Positions 1 to 9,970 of a DNA stretch of 64,000 nt are shown here, in pieces (position 1 is the first letter of the stretch; every line of letters begins with the position of its first letter). Position numbers and translations under genes: made by a program. A model generated the notes under the pieces. That model saw only the letters and a list, made by a program, of their open reading frames with translations. It searched no databases and was not told the DNA's origin. Source of the stretch: Eretmocerus hayati (Eukaryota; Arthropoda; Insecta; Hymenoptera; Aphelinidae); contig CM056744.1 of NCBI GenBank assembly GCA_029851415.1, forward strand, positions 63,358,172-63,422,171, given 5' to 3'.

Positions 1-1205
1 AGAGAAACAAGGAATTCACTGAGAGCTTCGAGGTCCTTGGTGTACTTTCCAGCAATTTTTTGCGGATTCTTGTGTCGGTAAGTTTCAACCAAAAAGTTCG
101 TGGTTTGCTCAGAGTTGAGCAAATTTTGCTGAGCCGGGTCAGCAAGGAACTTTTCGGCAGGTTCTAATTGTAGACTCACAGATTCCAGAGTGCAAAACGA
201 TTTCGCCCGGTTTCGTCTTTTCTTATTGTTCTTGGGGGCAACTGTTGTTGGTTTTTTCATTGTATTTTCTTCAGTGATATCAGCAAGATTGTGGTCGTCG
301 CTTGTACACGAGACAATACTATCAGGAGAGCGCTTCCTTTTATTGTCTTGCGCGGAGGAATCCATAGCCTCAACACGCTGACCGGAACCATCCTTTGATA
401 GCTGATCGATCTCATTATTACTCGCCGAAGCAGCAGGTGTCATTTGCACGTTCGAAGTACTTGGTATAGGGTCGTTCGTTTGAGAAGTAGCAACATTCAT
501 ACGATCACTGATTGTTTCACTTGTAGGCAATTCGGCATTGTTATTGATTGACTGTTCATGCTCTCTGTTGGTATAAGCGTCTACAGTGCTTGTAGTTGGT
601 TGCGTTAGCTGTTGTGAAAACTGACTTGAATTTGTGTTGTCAACCTTATTCTTACAGTGAATGGATATGTGGCCTTCCTCTTTACAGAGGTAGCAGGTCA
701 GCTTTTCAGACGACAGGTATATCCAGTATGTGGTGTTATCATGATGCACTTGGATAGCAGGTGGTAATTTAGAGACATCGTCTGGTGCAATAAACGTTTG
801 CCGACGGAAGCACAGCACATGTGTGAATCCAGGCAACGTAGATGCAGCTTTCATTTCCAAGATTCTCGACAGAGGTTTGATGCCTACTTTTTGCAATTCA
901 TGCTCCAAAAGACTGGATGGAATGATTGGGTGAACATTGGAAAGAGTAATCCGTATTGACTTTGCGATCAGATGGCGAATATCTAAGTTTTGATCACGAA
1001 TTTTGACTTTAGTTTTGTTTGAGACCAGTTGATCAACTAATTCCTTCGAACTCAAGTATGCACACACACGTTTGTTAGAAATTCTTGAAATAGCAGTAAT
1101 GTTCAATGGGTCGACGATTTGGCCGAGGCTCAGTAGATACTCATGAATTGAAAATCCTTCGATGGAATCAATAACAATGGCTTGTTCTTTAGTGGGTAGA
1201 CTCAT
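1..1205 (-). CDS. Non-LTR retrotransposon ORF1 (gag-like nucleic-acid-binding protein), incomplete at the window edge
   Basis: Reading leftward from ATG at 1205-1203 (MSLPTKEQ...), the frame stays open for about 401 codons and runs off the window at base 1, so the C-terminus is missing. The N-terminal ~165 residues look like the RNA-binding region of gag-like ORF1 proteins, with segments such as RISNKRVCAYLSSKELVDQL. A single zinc knuckle of the form C-x2-C-x4-H-x4-C (CYLCKEEGHISIHC) lies at residues ~171-184. A Ser/Thr/Asn-rich stretch and a basic Lys/Arg patch follow. ORF1 proteins of Jockey, X-element and related LINEs have this layout; they bind element RNA and form ribonucleoprotein particles. 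The RT-bearing ORF2 should lie to the left, outside the window. The frame has no internal stop, so this copy may be young. The clade assignment is inferred. Confidence 0.78.
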   Translation of the reverse strand, partial: MSLPTKEQAIVIDSIEGFSIHEYLLSLGQIVDPLNITAISRISNKRVCAYLSSKELVDQLVSNKTKVKIRDQNLDIRHLIAKSIRITLSNVHPIIPSSLLEHELQKVGIKPLSRILEMKAASTLPGFTHVLCFRRQTFIAPDDVSKLPPAIQVHHDNTTYWIYLSSEKLTCYLCKEEGHISIHCKNKVDNTNSSQFSQQLTQPTTSTVDAYTNREHEQSINNNAELPTSETISDRMNVATSQTNDPIPSTSNVQMTPAASASNNEIDQLSKDGSGQRVEAMDSSAQDNKRKRSPDSIVSCTSDDHNLADITEENTMKKPTTVAPKNNKKRRNRAKSFCTLESVSLQLEPAEKFLADPAQQNLLNSEQTTNFLVETYRHKNPQKIAGKYTKDLEALSEFLVS

Positions 1206-1417
1206 TCTTTCTGCTAACGTTGGGGTAAAATTTGACTGTGGTTTCTGGTGTTGGCTGGGGCCCGCAGGCATCCCAGCCCACCGAGACGCGCTGTCTGACT
1301 GCATTGGTGGAAGTTAACAGCCAAATCAGTTCAGAAGCACAATGCCCGAATGCGCCGTTGCATTGTCACACACAGACACTTGCACTGAACAAAGGTAGAG
1401 ATGTAGCGAATATTGTA
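1206..1417 (-). other. Probable 5' leader of the leftward non-LTR element
   Basis: This segment lies directly upstream of the leftward ORF1 start and ends at the fold-back element at 1418. A 78-codon rightward open frame crosses it but shows no recognisable motif. I assign it as 5' UTR only by position. Confidence 0.35.
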
Positions 1418-2169
1418 CCCCTCATTCACTTTTTTTCAAAAGTAAAACTAGGCGAGTATGAGGTTTAGAAAAGAACCATTCATCTCCAGTACATCGAAAC
1501 TTCAAATTTTATACGACGTGGTTCAAACTCTTGGAAGGAATGAGATCTAAATAAACCATGTCGAGTATTTTTTGAGCCGATTTGTCACGATCAACATATC
1601 ATCACTAATAGAGACTAGAGCCACTTTCCTCCAATCAAATCTTTCTTTCAATTCATCCTAATGCTGGTGGTTTGACAATTTCTTACTAGCTAATTGTCGC
1701 TGAAATGACCCGAAGTTTAGGTGAGTAGAAGAGGTACAGGGGAATATCGAAATAGAGAAAATATAACTGAGTTTAATTTGGTGTTCATGATGATTCCCTA
1801 AAATTTCATATCATACTCAGTTATATTTTCTCTATTTCGATATTCCCCTGTACCTCTTCTACTCACCTAAACTTCGGGTCATTTCAGCGACAATTAGCTA
1901 GTAAGAAATTGTCAAACCACCAGCATTAGGATGAATTGAAAGAAAGATTTGATTGGAGGAAAGTGGCTCTAGTCTCTACCAGTAATGATATGTTGATCGT
2001 GACAAATCGGCTCAAAAAATACTCGACATGGTTTATTTAGATCTCATTCCTTCCAAGAGTTTGAACCACGTCGTATAAAATTTGAAGTTTCGATGTACTG
2101 GAGATGAATGGTTCTTTTCTGAACCTCATACTCGCCTAGTTTTACTTTTGAAAAAAAGTGAATGAGGGG
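1418..2169. mobile_element. Fold-back (long inverted repeat) element
   Basis: The left arm (about 1418-1771) and right arm (about 1816-2169) are near-perfect reverse complements with a 44-bp spacer. The symmetry centre is about 1793.5. The innermost pairing is ACTGAG at 1766-1771 against CTCAGT at 1816-1821, and the outermost is the CCCCTCATTCAC end against its complement. No coding frame is present. Arms of ~354 bp with almost no loop fit a non-autonomous fold-back or MITE-like element. A 12-G run (2166-2177) sits at the right end. Target duplications are not clear. Confidence 0.8.
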
Positions 2170-2468
2170 GGGGGGGGAGATCTCACTCCTTGGTTATAAA
2201 AATCCGAGGGTAACCACAAATTTTCCAAGCACTTGTCCCCAGCGCACTTGAGATCTTGAGAATTGCTTATACACGGCTCCGTCATTTTACCATAAAAACA
2301 CACTACTATCAGTGTATATTTTGTTCAGTTCAATCTGGAGAGCCATGCACTACAGACAAGAGCAATATTGCGGAGCCGCGACGAACACACAAAACACAAC
2401 AAAGCAGAAGAATCTCTCCTCCCTGTCCTTCTCACATGGCGCTTTGATCTTTACGTCCCCTCTAGTCG
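2170..2468. other. Spacer between two fold-back elements
   Basis: I see no gene here. Two overlapping short rightward frames (63 and 60 codons) have no recognisable motif or supporting signals. Confidence 0.4.
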
Positions 2469-3611
2469 TTACGGAAGCCCGTATGGACATATAGTGAGCC
2501 ATTCATAGATGTACGAAATAACTCGGTTCGATGAGCAGTTTGAGCGAGTGAGTCGTTCACTCGCTGCGACGTTTTTCGCGGCTTCAACGTGAGCGACTCA
2601 TTTGCTCGCGCGGGCAACCTGCTCAAATACAGATCCGAAGAACCGGGGTTCGAGCCTCTCCTGGGGCAAATTTTTTTTTTATTTCTTCTTATTTCCACGT
2701 TGCAGGTGGGTATTAGAGGCAAATGAACTTATCAGCTGAGACTAACGGGTAGTGATTGTACCCATTAATGCCCTCCTAAAATTCTGAAATTCTCGACCTC
2801 AAACTCATTTTGATATTTTTCAACGCCCTTGCACTCATTTTGGAGCTGATTTTGCGAATTTTCTATTCCGAAACTATACTTCTCCATGAGTTCTATGACA
2901 GATCGTAATTCATATTTATGCAAAAATTATAAAACCGTGGCAAAAATACATTTGAAAAGTTTGCAGGAACACGCGGAGACTCGGGGATTTCCTATCCCCA
3001 GATTTTTGGACATAAATGAGTGAGTTTACGCGATAATGCCCATATATAATACGGGTATGATAATAATGATTTTGAGCAAGATATAAGCGGGTGCGTGACC
3101 ACGGACTCTGGTGAAAACCCCCCTCGTGATCTCACAGGGCGCTATTCTTCTTTTTGCCATTCAAATAATTGAACTCATTTCACTTGGCATTAAAGACAAT
3201 AAAATTTTCTGAAAATTCTCAAAATAAGTTCCAAAATGAGTGCAAGCGCGTTGAAAAATATCAAAATGAGTTAGAGCTAGAGAATTTCAGAATTTTAGGT
3301 GGGTATTAATGGGTACAATCACTACCCATCAGTCTCAGCTGATAAGTTCATTTGCCTCCAACACCCACCTGCAACGTGGAAATAAGAAAAAATAAAAAAA
3401 AAAATTTGCCCCAGGAGAGGCTCGAACCCCGGTTCGTCGGATCTGTATCTTAGCAGGTTGCCCGCGCGAGCAAATGAGTCGCTCACGTTGAAGCCGCGAA
3501 AAACGTCGCAGCGAAGTGAGCGACTCATTCGCTCAAACTGCTCATAGAACCGTACGAGTTATTTCGTAAATCCATGAGCGGCTTACTATATGTCCATACG
3601 GGCTTCCGTAA
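2469..3611. mobile_element. Second fold-back element, ~1.14 kb, with box-B-like tracts in its arms
   Basis: The arms are about 2469-2862 and 3211-3611. They are reverse complements with scattered mismatches and small indels around a ~350-bp loop, with a centre near 3040. Outermost pairing: TTACGGAAGCCCGTATGGAC (2469-2488) with its complement ending at 3611. Each arm holds GGGGTTCGAGCCTC, which resembles a polymerase III box B, next to CTCCTGGGGCA, which looks like a tRNA 3' end. No good box A is visible, so a tRNA origin is only a suggestion. The rightward and leftward short frames across the arms are mirror images of the repeat, not genes. Confidence 0.75.
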
Positions 3612-3812
3612 GTCGTGGCTAGTTTCGAGTATCCACATCTGATGCAATAATTATAGAATCGAGAAATTCAGATAATTCGAAAATTCATTTATCCGCAATA
3701 ACAAACCAGCTGGTCGGTGCCCGCGTTGCCCGGTACCCAGCAGACAGCCTCATTGCAGACTGCCGTCAACCGGACAGGAAGATCTTGCGCACGCGCTTCT
3801 ATCTCTCTCTCT

Positions 3813-3815
<3 letters not shown>
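3612..3815. other. Short unassigned spacer ending in a CT tract
   Basis: No gene or repeat was recognised apart from a short (TC)n run at 3801-3815 that abuts the poly-T tract of the next element. Confidence 0.35.
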
Positions 3816-3846
<31 letters not shown>

Positions 3847-3971
3847 GTGGTTAGAGGGCAAAATCTGCCTCAGGATCCCTCGGATCCGTCCCCAGACGCC
3901 GGACTGGTTCAGCTTACGCGGACTACGCATAGCCCACGCAGGCCATACCAGGCGGGACACGGGTTTGGGTG

Positions 3972-3993
3972 GGGCCCACCGAGAGGTGGGCCC
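3972..3993. other. 9-bp hairpin with tetraloop in the R1-like 3' UTR
   Basis: GGGCCCACC, then GAGA, then GGTGGGCCC form a perfect 9-bp stem. On the element's sense (minus) strand the loop reads TCTC. Structured 3' UTRs can be recognised by the element's own reverse transcriptase; that role is inferred. Confidence 0.55.
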
Positions 3994-4312
3994 GGCCGTT
4001 TAATATCCCTCTCCCCTCGATGTCCGATACCTAGGGCATCGGGCAATCAAGAAGGAGATCCACCTGCATCTACCATCTCATCCCGGAACCGCGTGAGCAT
4101 TACTTCAGGATGAGCGGCATGTCTCGCGCTCGATTGCGAGCGTTCCTCTTCTCCATCTTCTCTCTTCGGCCACTTGTCGGCATCTTCTATCTTCACTCTT
4201 CATTGTTCCCTCTCTTTCTTCTTTCTTCTCTCTTCTTTCTTCTTTCTTCCCTCTTCAGTGCATCAGATTCCTCCTGGAATCATTTGGGCCTCTTCTGTTT
4301 CAATCGGCAGAG

Positions 4313-4582
4313 TCACTGTAATTCGCCTGCTTCGAGGCGCCTTACTTCCCTCTCTTTCTCCTCTTTGTGGGTCATCACCAGCTTGATGTATCCGGTGAGT
4401 CTATCCCATGTCTCCTGGTTGCGGAGTAAGTACGGGACGAGATTCTCAGGTGTTAGTTGAGCACCCAGCCATTCATCCAGCTCGGCGCGCTCTCTCCGGG
4501 TGTCGCTGCACTTGAACAGGGCATGTTCGGCGTCATCCCATTCGTCCCCGCATGACTGACATGCTGGGGTCGTCCTCTTCTT

Positions 4583-4585
<3 letters not shown>
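4313..4585 (-). pseudogene. R1-like ORF2 C-terminal fragment (zinc-finger region)
   Basis: The leftward frame ends at a stop at 4313. It encodes the C-terminal zinc motif CQSCGDEWDDAEHALFKC (C-x2-C...H-x4-C), followed by a helical tail (LVPYLLRNQETWDRLTGYI). This motif is typical of R1/Jockey-group LINE polymerases downstream of the RT domain. Upstream of about 4585 the frame is only Arg-Glu from the GA repeat, so the RT and endonuclease are absent. The related copy at 16.9-17.05 kb has CQMCEADWDDAEHALFQC at the matching place. Confidence 0.72.

Positions 4586-4639
<54 letters not shown>
4586..4639. repeat. (TC)n microsatellite, LINE target site
   Basis: An almost pure CT tract. A matching (TC)n-(TTC)n tract continues after the LINE tail at 10012, so the CR1-group element appears to have inserted within a CT repeat. 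Confidence 0.85.
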
Positions 4640-4932
4640 GGCGGTGAGTATATCAACACGCATCTAACATCGCTCTGTGTTTGAATGTATTTTAAGCCAT
4701 CGAAACGTCGTCCCGAGTGGCACTTTCTTGCAGATTGGGTTTCCTCCTGCAGGCTCAAACCTCTGGAGCATCACTGCATGGCTCCTGCACGAGCCTGGGA
4801 GGAATAATTCCAATTCTGCATCCGCAATTCCAACATCGGATCAGCAGTGCTTGGCGATCAAAGTGAGTCTTGTGCGCACGCTCGGAGGTCGTCTGCCTTG
4901 CTTACCTGCTGTCTGCTACGCCGCCCCGCACG
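4640..4932 (+). other. 5' leader of the CR1-group element
   Basis: This non-coding segment runs from the CT repeat to the ORF1 ATG. It should hold the internal promoter of the element; I can point to no specific motif. Confidence 0.45.
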
Positions 4933-6729
4933 ATGAGCGATAACACCTGCTGCGTCTGCAATGGCGTTTTAAGATCAGGTAGCAGAGAATGCGGCACCCG
5001 TAGAAAATCAGCTCATGTCAAATGCTCAAAGACATCACGAGGTGCAGTGACATGCGAGCGGTGCCTGCAGGTAAGCGGAACTCCGAGTGTAAAATCATCC
5101 TCGAGTGCGTCCAAGCAGACGACTCTGACCACCCGCTCGAGCATTCAGCCATCCAGAGAGAGAGAGAAGGAAGATGCAAGCTCACGAAGTCGTGTGAGTA
5201 GTCAGCTTGCCGCACACACACAGTTAAGCTCACGCAAGTCGTCAGTGAAGTCTCCCCCCGCATCGCTGACCACCACCACCGGCCGCAGCGCAAAGCTCCC
5301 CACCAACAGTGGCTCCCTTCCACCTGAGAGCCCACAGCTCACGCTTGCGGGGCATAGACTGCCGACTGCTGCTTCGAATGAGTCTCGCAGCGTCCTCACT
5401 CGCCAGTCGAGCACACTAGAGCCCGCGAACACTCAAAATGGGCAGGATGATATGCGGACCAACTCTGCCTCTCAGTCATCGCTCTCGCCACCGCTAGAGC
5501 AAAGAACTGAGACGTTGCAGAGCAACATCACCAACTCAGCAGCAGGAACGACGTCATCAACATCGACGCAGTCAACTTCTTCTGACACCAAGTGGGTGCT
5601 GATAGCGCAGACTACTCTGGACCTTTTTTACCGTCAGTACGAAATGCTCCAGAATCAGCTCGACGAGATAAGAACTCTCGTGAGCCGACAGGGTAATGCC
5701 TTTATGTCTCCACCTCCCACCCCAGCAGTGAACGAGGTGGATGACCGACTCTTGGCACGCATGTCATCTCTCGAGCACCTTATTGAGAGGCAGAACTCCA
5801 GGCTGGAGGAGCTATGCTCAGATCGTCAGCTTCTTCTGGAGCAAAATTCTACTATGAAAGGCCAGATTTCCAGCCTGGCCGATTTATTAACAGGTAGCCA
5901 GAGTAGTCTGCGAAACAATAGAATTATTATTGATGAGAATAGTAATGCCGAATCGACACATCAATCCTCTCGTTCCATAATTCCACCCACAATAGGAACA
6001 TCCCCCCAACCACAGGGTGGGAGACGGGAGCAGGGACCTATCAGTGATGGTCTTGAGCCCTGTAAACTGATAATTAATGGTGCTTTAACGAAAGACTCTG
6101 TGGCCTCGCCGACAGTGATACGTAATATCTCGTTCGCAGTGCTCAAGACCATCTTTCCACGTCTGGAGAGAGAAGACATTGCTGATGTTTCTGTTCTGCC
6201 ACCAGCGCGTGTGTCTGGGGGGACACCGAATAGTAAATCCGATTCATCTTCAAATCCCTCTGCTGCCGATTCACGCATACCTCCATCATGCGTGGTCCAA
6301 CTCTCCAGCAGTCGTTTAGTTAAGGAGGTGGTTCAGGCCAAACGCTCAATCACCCATAATTATTTCACGGCGAATAACATCCAGCCGGATTTGCTTGACC
6401 CCGATACCAAAGCTCATGTGCCAGATCGTAAGATCTACGTAAACGAAATGCTCCCCCGTGAAAAATACAAAGAATATATACGCTTGAGGTCCGTCGCACG
6501 TGGGTTGGGCTTGAAATACGTCTGGCACAGCGGCGGACGTTTCTGGGTTAGGCGAAAAAATGGTGAGCGAGCACATACATTTGAATCTCTCGCGGATCTG
6601 CAGGTCATTCAAACGGCCTGTCGAAGTGTTCGAAAACCCACTAGTGCGTCCTCAAACAACACCCAGGGATGCACCTCCTCTCCGGAGCAGAGTGGTATTT
6701 CGGCAGCAGATCCAGTGAGAACTCCTTGA
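4933..6729 (+). CDS. CR1-group ORF1: PHD-like finger, coiled coil and baculovirus-FP-like C-terminal domain
   Basis: I start the gene at ATG 4933 (MSDNTCCVCNGVL), giving 598 residues; the frame extends upstream only through non-ATG codons. Residues ~6-46 form a Cys/His finger (C-x2-C, C, H-x2-C, C-x2-C) resembling PHD fingers found in CR1 ORF1 proteins. Residues ~47-225 are rich in Ser, Thr and Gln. A predicted coiled coil covers ~229-319 (e.g. MSSLEHLIERQNSRLEEL). Residues ~460-551 resemble the FP25K-like C-terminal domain common in insect LINE ORF1 proteins (YKEYIRLRSVARGLGLKYVW, FWVRRKNGERAHTFESLADL). The protein should bind element RNA and multimerise. It ends in TGA followed by CTG and shares its frame with ORF2. 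Confidence 0.85.
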   Translation: MSDNTCCVCNGVLRSGSRECGTRRKSAHVKCSKTSRGAVTCERCLQVSGTPSVKSSSSASKQTTLTTRSSIQPSREREKEDASSRSRVSSQLAAHTQLSSRKSSVKSPPASLTTTTGRSAKLPTNSGSLPPESPQLTLAGHRLPTAASNESRSVLTRQSSTLEPANTQNGQDDMRTNSASQSSLSPPLEQRTETLQSNITNSAAGTTSSTSTQSTSSDTKWVLIAQTTLDLFYRQYEMLQNQLDEIRTLVSRQGNAFMSPPPTPAVNEVDDRLLARMSSLEHLIERQNSRLEELCSDRQLLLEQNSTMKGQISSLADLLTGSQSSLRNNRIIIDENSNAESTHQSSRSIIPPTIGTSPQPQGGRREQGPISDGLEPCKLIINGALTKDSVASPTVIRNISFAVLKTIFPRLEREDIADVSVLPPARVSGGTPNSKSDSSSNPSAADSRIPPSCVVQLSSSRLVKEVVQAKRSITHNYFTANNIQPDLLDPDTKAHVPDRKIYVNEMLPREKYKEYIRLRSVARGLGLKYVWHSGGRFWVRRKNGERAHTFESLADLQVIQTACRSVRKPTSASSNNTQGCTSSPEQSGISAADPVRTP

Positions 6730-6771
6730 CTGAATATAGCTGCTGAGGAGCGACGAGGGAGTGGTGGTTTC
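6727..6771 (+). promoter_or_regulatory. Single in-frame stop between ORF1 and ORF2 (candidate readthrough site)
   Basis: ORF1 ends at TGA 6727-6729. The same frame then reads CTG AAT ATA GCT and on through 6771 into the endonuclease with no further stop. There is no ATG between the TGA and the conserved endonuclease start. A C directly after UGA is the leakiest stop context known in eukaryotes, and UGA-CUA is a documented readthrough motif; here it is UGA-CUG. Readthrough is an inference. Non-AUG initiation, reinitiation or a simple nonsense mutation in a formerly fused ORF are alternatives. Confidence 0.5.
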
Positions 6772-9657
6772 TTGAAAGCGGGGTTTATCAACCTTAACTC
6801 CTTAACAGATAAGATTGAGCATCTGCGCTTGCTCGTAGCTAACGACCCTTCCTACCATCTTTTTGGGGTGGCTGAGTCAAAGCTAGATGAGCATGTGGAT
6901 GACAGTCTCGTTCAGATCCCGGGCTCTTCATTGTTGAGACAAGATCGAAACAGAGAGGGCGGTGGGATTGCCTTGTATGTACGCAATGATTTCAAAGTAG
7001 AGAAACTTGTTTCATCTAACACTTTTGGTCCGGGGAAACCTGGTATGCCTGAATTCCTTTTCTGTAGCGTGCAGCAGGGCAATTCCCCTCCAATATTAGT
7101 CGGAGTGATCTACAGGCCTCCGAAAATCGCCATGCAGAAGGACGATGGGTTATTTGGCTCATTGCGCCGACTGTGTGGTGATTACAGCCATAAAATTATA
7201 ATGGGAGATCTGAATGCAGACATGTTGGACGCTGCTCACCCTGACACCAAAACACTGACTGCACTGACAGAAGAACTTGCCTTGCAGATAGTGCAGCATG
7301 GCCCGACTCACCAACACACCCCAAATGTATCGCACACATGGATTGATCATATTTACGTAGATGACAATGACATCATTACTGACTTTCAAAATAGACTCCT
7401 GCCCAGTTTCGGCAGGCACTCGGTCATAGACGTCACCATCAACGTCTTTACTCCCACTCCGCCACAAAATACCTTCACTTATAGGGATTTTCGTAACATC
7501 ACTCCGGAGATGCTGAATGACCGTCTGCTTCGCTGCGACTGGACAGCTCTTGAAAATGCTGAAATCAGTTTGGAAGACGCAATTCACTGCTTAAATGAGA
7601 ACTTGAAGACTGTTATAGATGAATTAGCGCCGGAAAAAACTATCAACCCGCGAAAAAATGATGCTCCTTGGATTGGTCCTGAGTTGAAGGTACTCATGAA
7701 TAAGCGAGATGCGACGCGCAGGCGCTGGGAGCGGAATCAACGCAACCAGCGAAAGTGTCCTGAGCTTCAAAGTGAGTACTTCCGGCTTAGCGAAGAGGTC
7801 GACCTGCGCATGGAACAAGAGCGTAACTCCTTCCTTCAAAACCATCTCTCAGACGCTCTTGATCAACATAAGAACATTTGGAAGGAAATGCGCAACCTCG
7901 GCCTCCTGCCTAAAAGCAAAGAGGAGGAACTTCATGGTTTCACACCGGATGAGTTGAACGCTCACTTTGCGGGAGTTTCCGTTTCGCCTCACGAAAATAT
8001 AGAGGAAGCAATGGACGATATAAATTCGGCCTCAGAGGAGGGGTTTAAGTTCAAGCCCACAAATTACAGTGATGTAGTCCTTGCTATTAAACATTTCTCT
8101 TCACAGGCCCGTGGGGCAGACGGGATACCCCAAAGCGTGATCGCGAAGGCTCTTCCGGCTATTGGTGATCTTATTGTACATATTTTTAACTCCTCTTTTG
8201 CTCATAGTGCATTTCCTGAGGCTTGGAAGCAGGCACAGCTAATTGCATTAAAAAAGACCACCGCTCCATCAACGGTCTCGGACTTCCGTCCTATAGCGCT
8301 GCTTTGCTTCCTTGCCAAAGTTTTGGAAAAAATCGCACACGACCAAATCACGGAGTTTTTGAAGTCTGAGAAATTATTAGATCGCTTCCAGACTGGTTTC
8401 AGACAACATCATAGCACCCAGACAGCTTTACTAAAGTTGACCGATGACATCCGAGTAGGTATTGACAAGAAAAAGATCACCTTGCTCCTGCTTTTTGACT
8501 TCAGTAAAGCCTTTGACACAATATCACCATCAAAGCTGTTGAGCAAACTTCGAAATCTAGGCTTTTCGAGATCGGCACTCCTGTGGATAAAATCATACTT
8601 ACAAGGCCGCACCCAAAAAGTTACTTCAAAATCTGGTAGTTCTGATTGGCTCAAAACCAATCTGGGTGTTCCACAGGGTTCCGTTCTTGGGCCTTTACTC
8701 TTCAGTTTATATGTCAATGATTTACCTGGTTTGCTTGACGGGAAGTCAGTACATCATCTTTTTTATGCGGATGACCTACAAATTTATCTCCAAGTCGAGA
8801 AATCTAAGATCAGAGAGGGCATTGCTCAGCTGGGAGAAATAGGACGACTTGTTGCTGAGTGGGCCAGAAGTTCCGGCCTGTGTCTCAACGCTGGCAAGAG
8901 CAAGGCAATCTACTTCAGTTCTGAGAGGAATATCAAAGATCTGAAGAGAATGGACTTGTCAGGGGTTGAGATACAGGAAGGAAAGTTCATCCCGTTCAGT
9001 GATACGGTCGTGAGCCTTGGTGTTACACTTGACAGTGAACTGACGTGGAAACCGCACATCGACCAAGTAACTAAGAAAGTCAACAGAGCCCTCTATGGAT
9101 TGCGGTTTTTTAGGGCATGTATCACCAGACCTCTCCGAGTTCGCCTAGTTGAGTCCCTGGTTCAACCGCATATAGACTATTGCACGGTCGTGTACCTCGA
9201 CGCCACGGACGAACAGCGGCAACGGATACAACGACTAAGCAATTCATGTGTGAGGTACATTTTTGATCTTAGGAGAGACGAGCACATCACCCCGTTTAGG
9301 GAGCGTTTGGGTTGGTTACGTACTGATTCGCGGAGAATGTACTTCGCAGCTCTGTTAATGCACAAGATCATGCATTTAGGAGAGCCTGGCTACCTAGCTG
9401 CGATGTTCACCAGGTACCAATCTGAACGCCCCGCACGCGGTGATGCAGAAGAGCGGGTACTCAAAGTTCCCAATATGAGACTTGAATATGGAAGAAGATC
9501 TTTCCAGGTTCAATGTGCTCATTTGTGGAACTTTCTCCCTCCGGGCTTTCGGCAGCTGGGGAAAATATCATTATTTAAAGAGGCTATGAAGGATTTTTTG
9601 CTCACACAGTCTCCCCAGAGGATTGATGTGGAGAAGAAGCATTACTTCAATCTCTAA
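6730..9657 (+). CDS. CR1-group ORF2: apurinic-type endonuclease and reverse transcriptase
   Basis: The ~975-residue product nicks target DNA and reverse-transcribes element RNA. Counting from 6772, the N-terminal EEP endonuclease (~1-225) shows AESKLDE near residue 34, GDLNAD near 145, TWIDHIYVDD near 189 and GRHSVIDV near 213. The RT follows with SDFRPIAL (~503), LLFDFSKAFD (~574), GVPQGSVLGPLL (~632) and the catalytic FYADD (~663). A ~250-residue thumb and C-terminal region follows. The frame is intact and ends at TAA 9655-9657. No ATG precedes the endonuclease; TTG 6772 or translation through the 6727 stop are the options, so I give the open frame from 6730. The first internal ATG lies well inside the endonuclease. 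Confidence 0.88.
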   Translation: MNIAAEERRGSGGFLKAGFINLNSLTDKIEHLRLLVANDPSYHLFGVAESKLDEHVDDSLVQIPGSSLLRQDRNREGGGIALYVRNDFKVEKLVSSNTFGPGKPGMPEFLFCSVQQGNSPPILVGVIYRPPKIAMQKDDGLFGSLRRLCGDYSHKIIMGDLNADMLDAAHPDTKTLTALTEELALQIVQHGPTHQHTPNVSHTWIDHIYVDDNDIITDFQNRLLPSFGRHSVIDVTINVFTPTPPQNTFTYRDFRNITPEMLNDRLLRCDWTALENAEISLEDAIHCLNENLKTVIDELAPEKTINPRKNDAPWIGPELKVLMNKRDATRRRWERNQRNQRKCPELQSEYFRLSEEVDLRMEQERNSFLQNHLSDALDQHKNIWKEMRNLGLLPKSKEEELHGFTPDELNAHFAGVSVSPHENIEEAMDDINSASEEGFKFKPTNYSDVVLAIKHFSSQARGADGIPQSVIAKALPAIGDLIVHIFNSSFAHSAFPEAWKQAQLIALKKTTAPSTVSDFRPIALLCFLAKVLEKIAHDQITEFLKSEKLLDRFQTGFRQHHSTQTALLKLTDDIRVGIDKKKITLLLLFDFSKAFDTISPSKLLSKLRNLGFSRSALLWIKSYLQGRTQKVTSKSGSSDWLKTNLGVPQGSVLGPLLFSLYVNDLPGLLDGKSVHHLFYADDLQIYLQVEKSKIREGIAQLGEIGRLVAEWARSSGLCLNAGKSKAIYFSSERNIKDLKRMDLSGVEIQEGKFIPFSDTVVSLGVTLDSELTWKPHIDQVTKKVNRALYGLRFFRACITRPLRVRLVESLVQPHIDYCTVVYLDATDEQRQRIQRLSNSCVRYIFDLRRDEHITPFRERLGWLRTDSRRMYFAALLMHKIMHLGEPGYLAAMFTRYQSERPARGDAEERVLKVPNMRLEYGRRSFQVQCAHLWNFLPPGFRQLGKISLFKEAMKDFLLTQSPQRIDVEKKHYFNL

Positions 9658-9970
9658 ACTTTGAAAGGCTTGGGCTGACTTGTTGCTTGATTCGTTCATC
9701 TAGAATAAAATTATAAGTATACGTGTGACCCTTCGTCAATTGACTGAACTTTTTTGTAATATGACTGTGAGCCCTGCCATTTCTTTTTATATTTTTATAT
9801 TCTTATATTATTCTATGAAGTTTGTGAATCTCCTGAGTGCTACCTGACTAGTCACAAATTGTGATATACTTAAGATTTGTCCTTGACCAAATGACTTCAT
9901 TATTTTTATTAATGTGCACTATTGATCTGTGATATATATTACCATATGTAACTGATTATTTTTCTTTTTT

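Larger units (their letters stand above)
3816..4585 (-). mobile_element. 5'-truncated R1-like non-LTR retrotransposon (3' end with poly-A tail)
   Basis: The plus strand shows a 28-T run at 3816-3843, which is the poly-A tail of a leftward element. The 3' UTR (about 3844-4312) precedes the end of ORF2. A GNRA-type hairpin lies in the UTR at 3972-3993. The coding part is 5'-truncated where it meets a (TC)n microsatellite at 4586. The second R1-like fragment at 16.4-17.6 kb shares the same C-terminal motif and a similar UTR segment (GAACCGCGT...GCAT...), so both belong to one family. Poly-A tailing and 5' truncation are the usual marks of target-primed reverse transcription. Confidence 0.75.
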
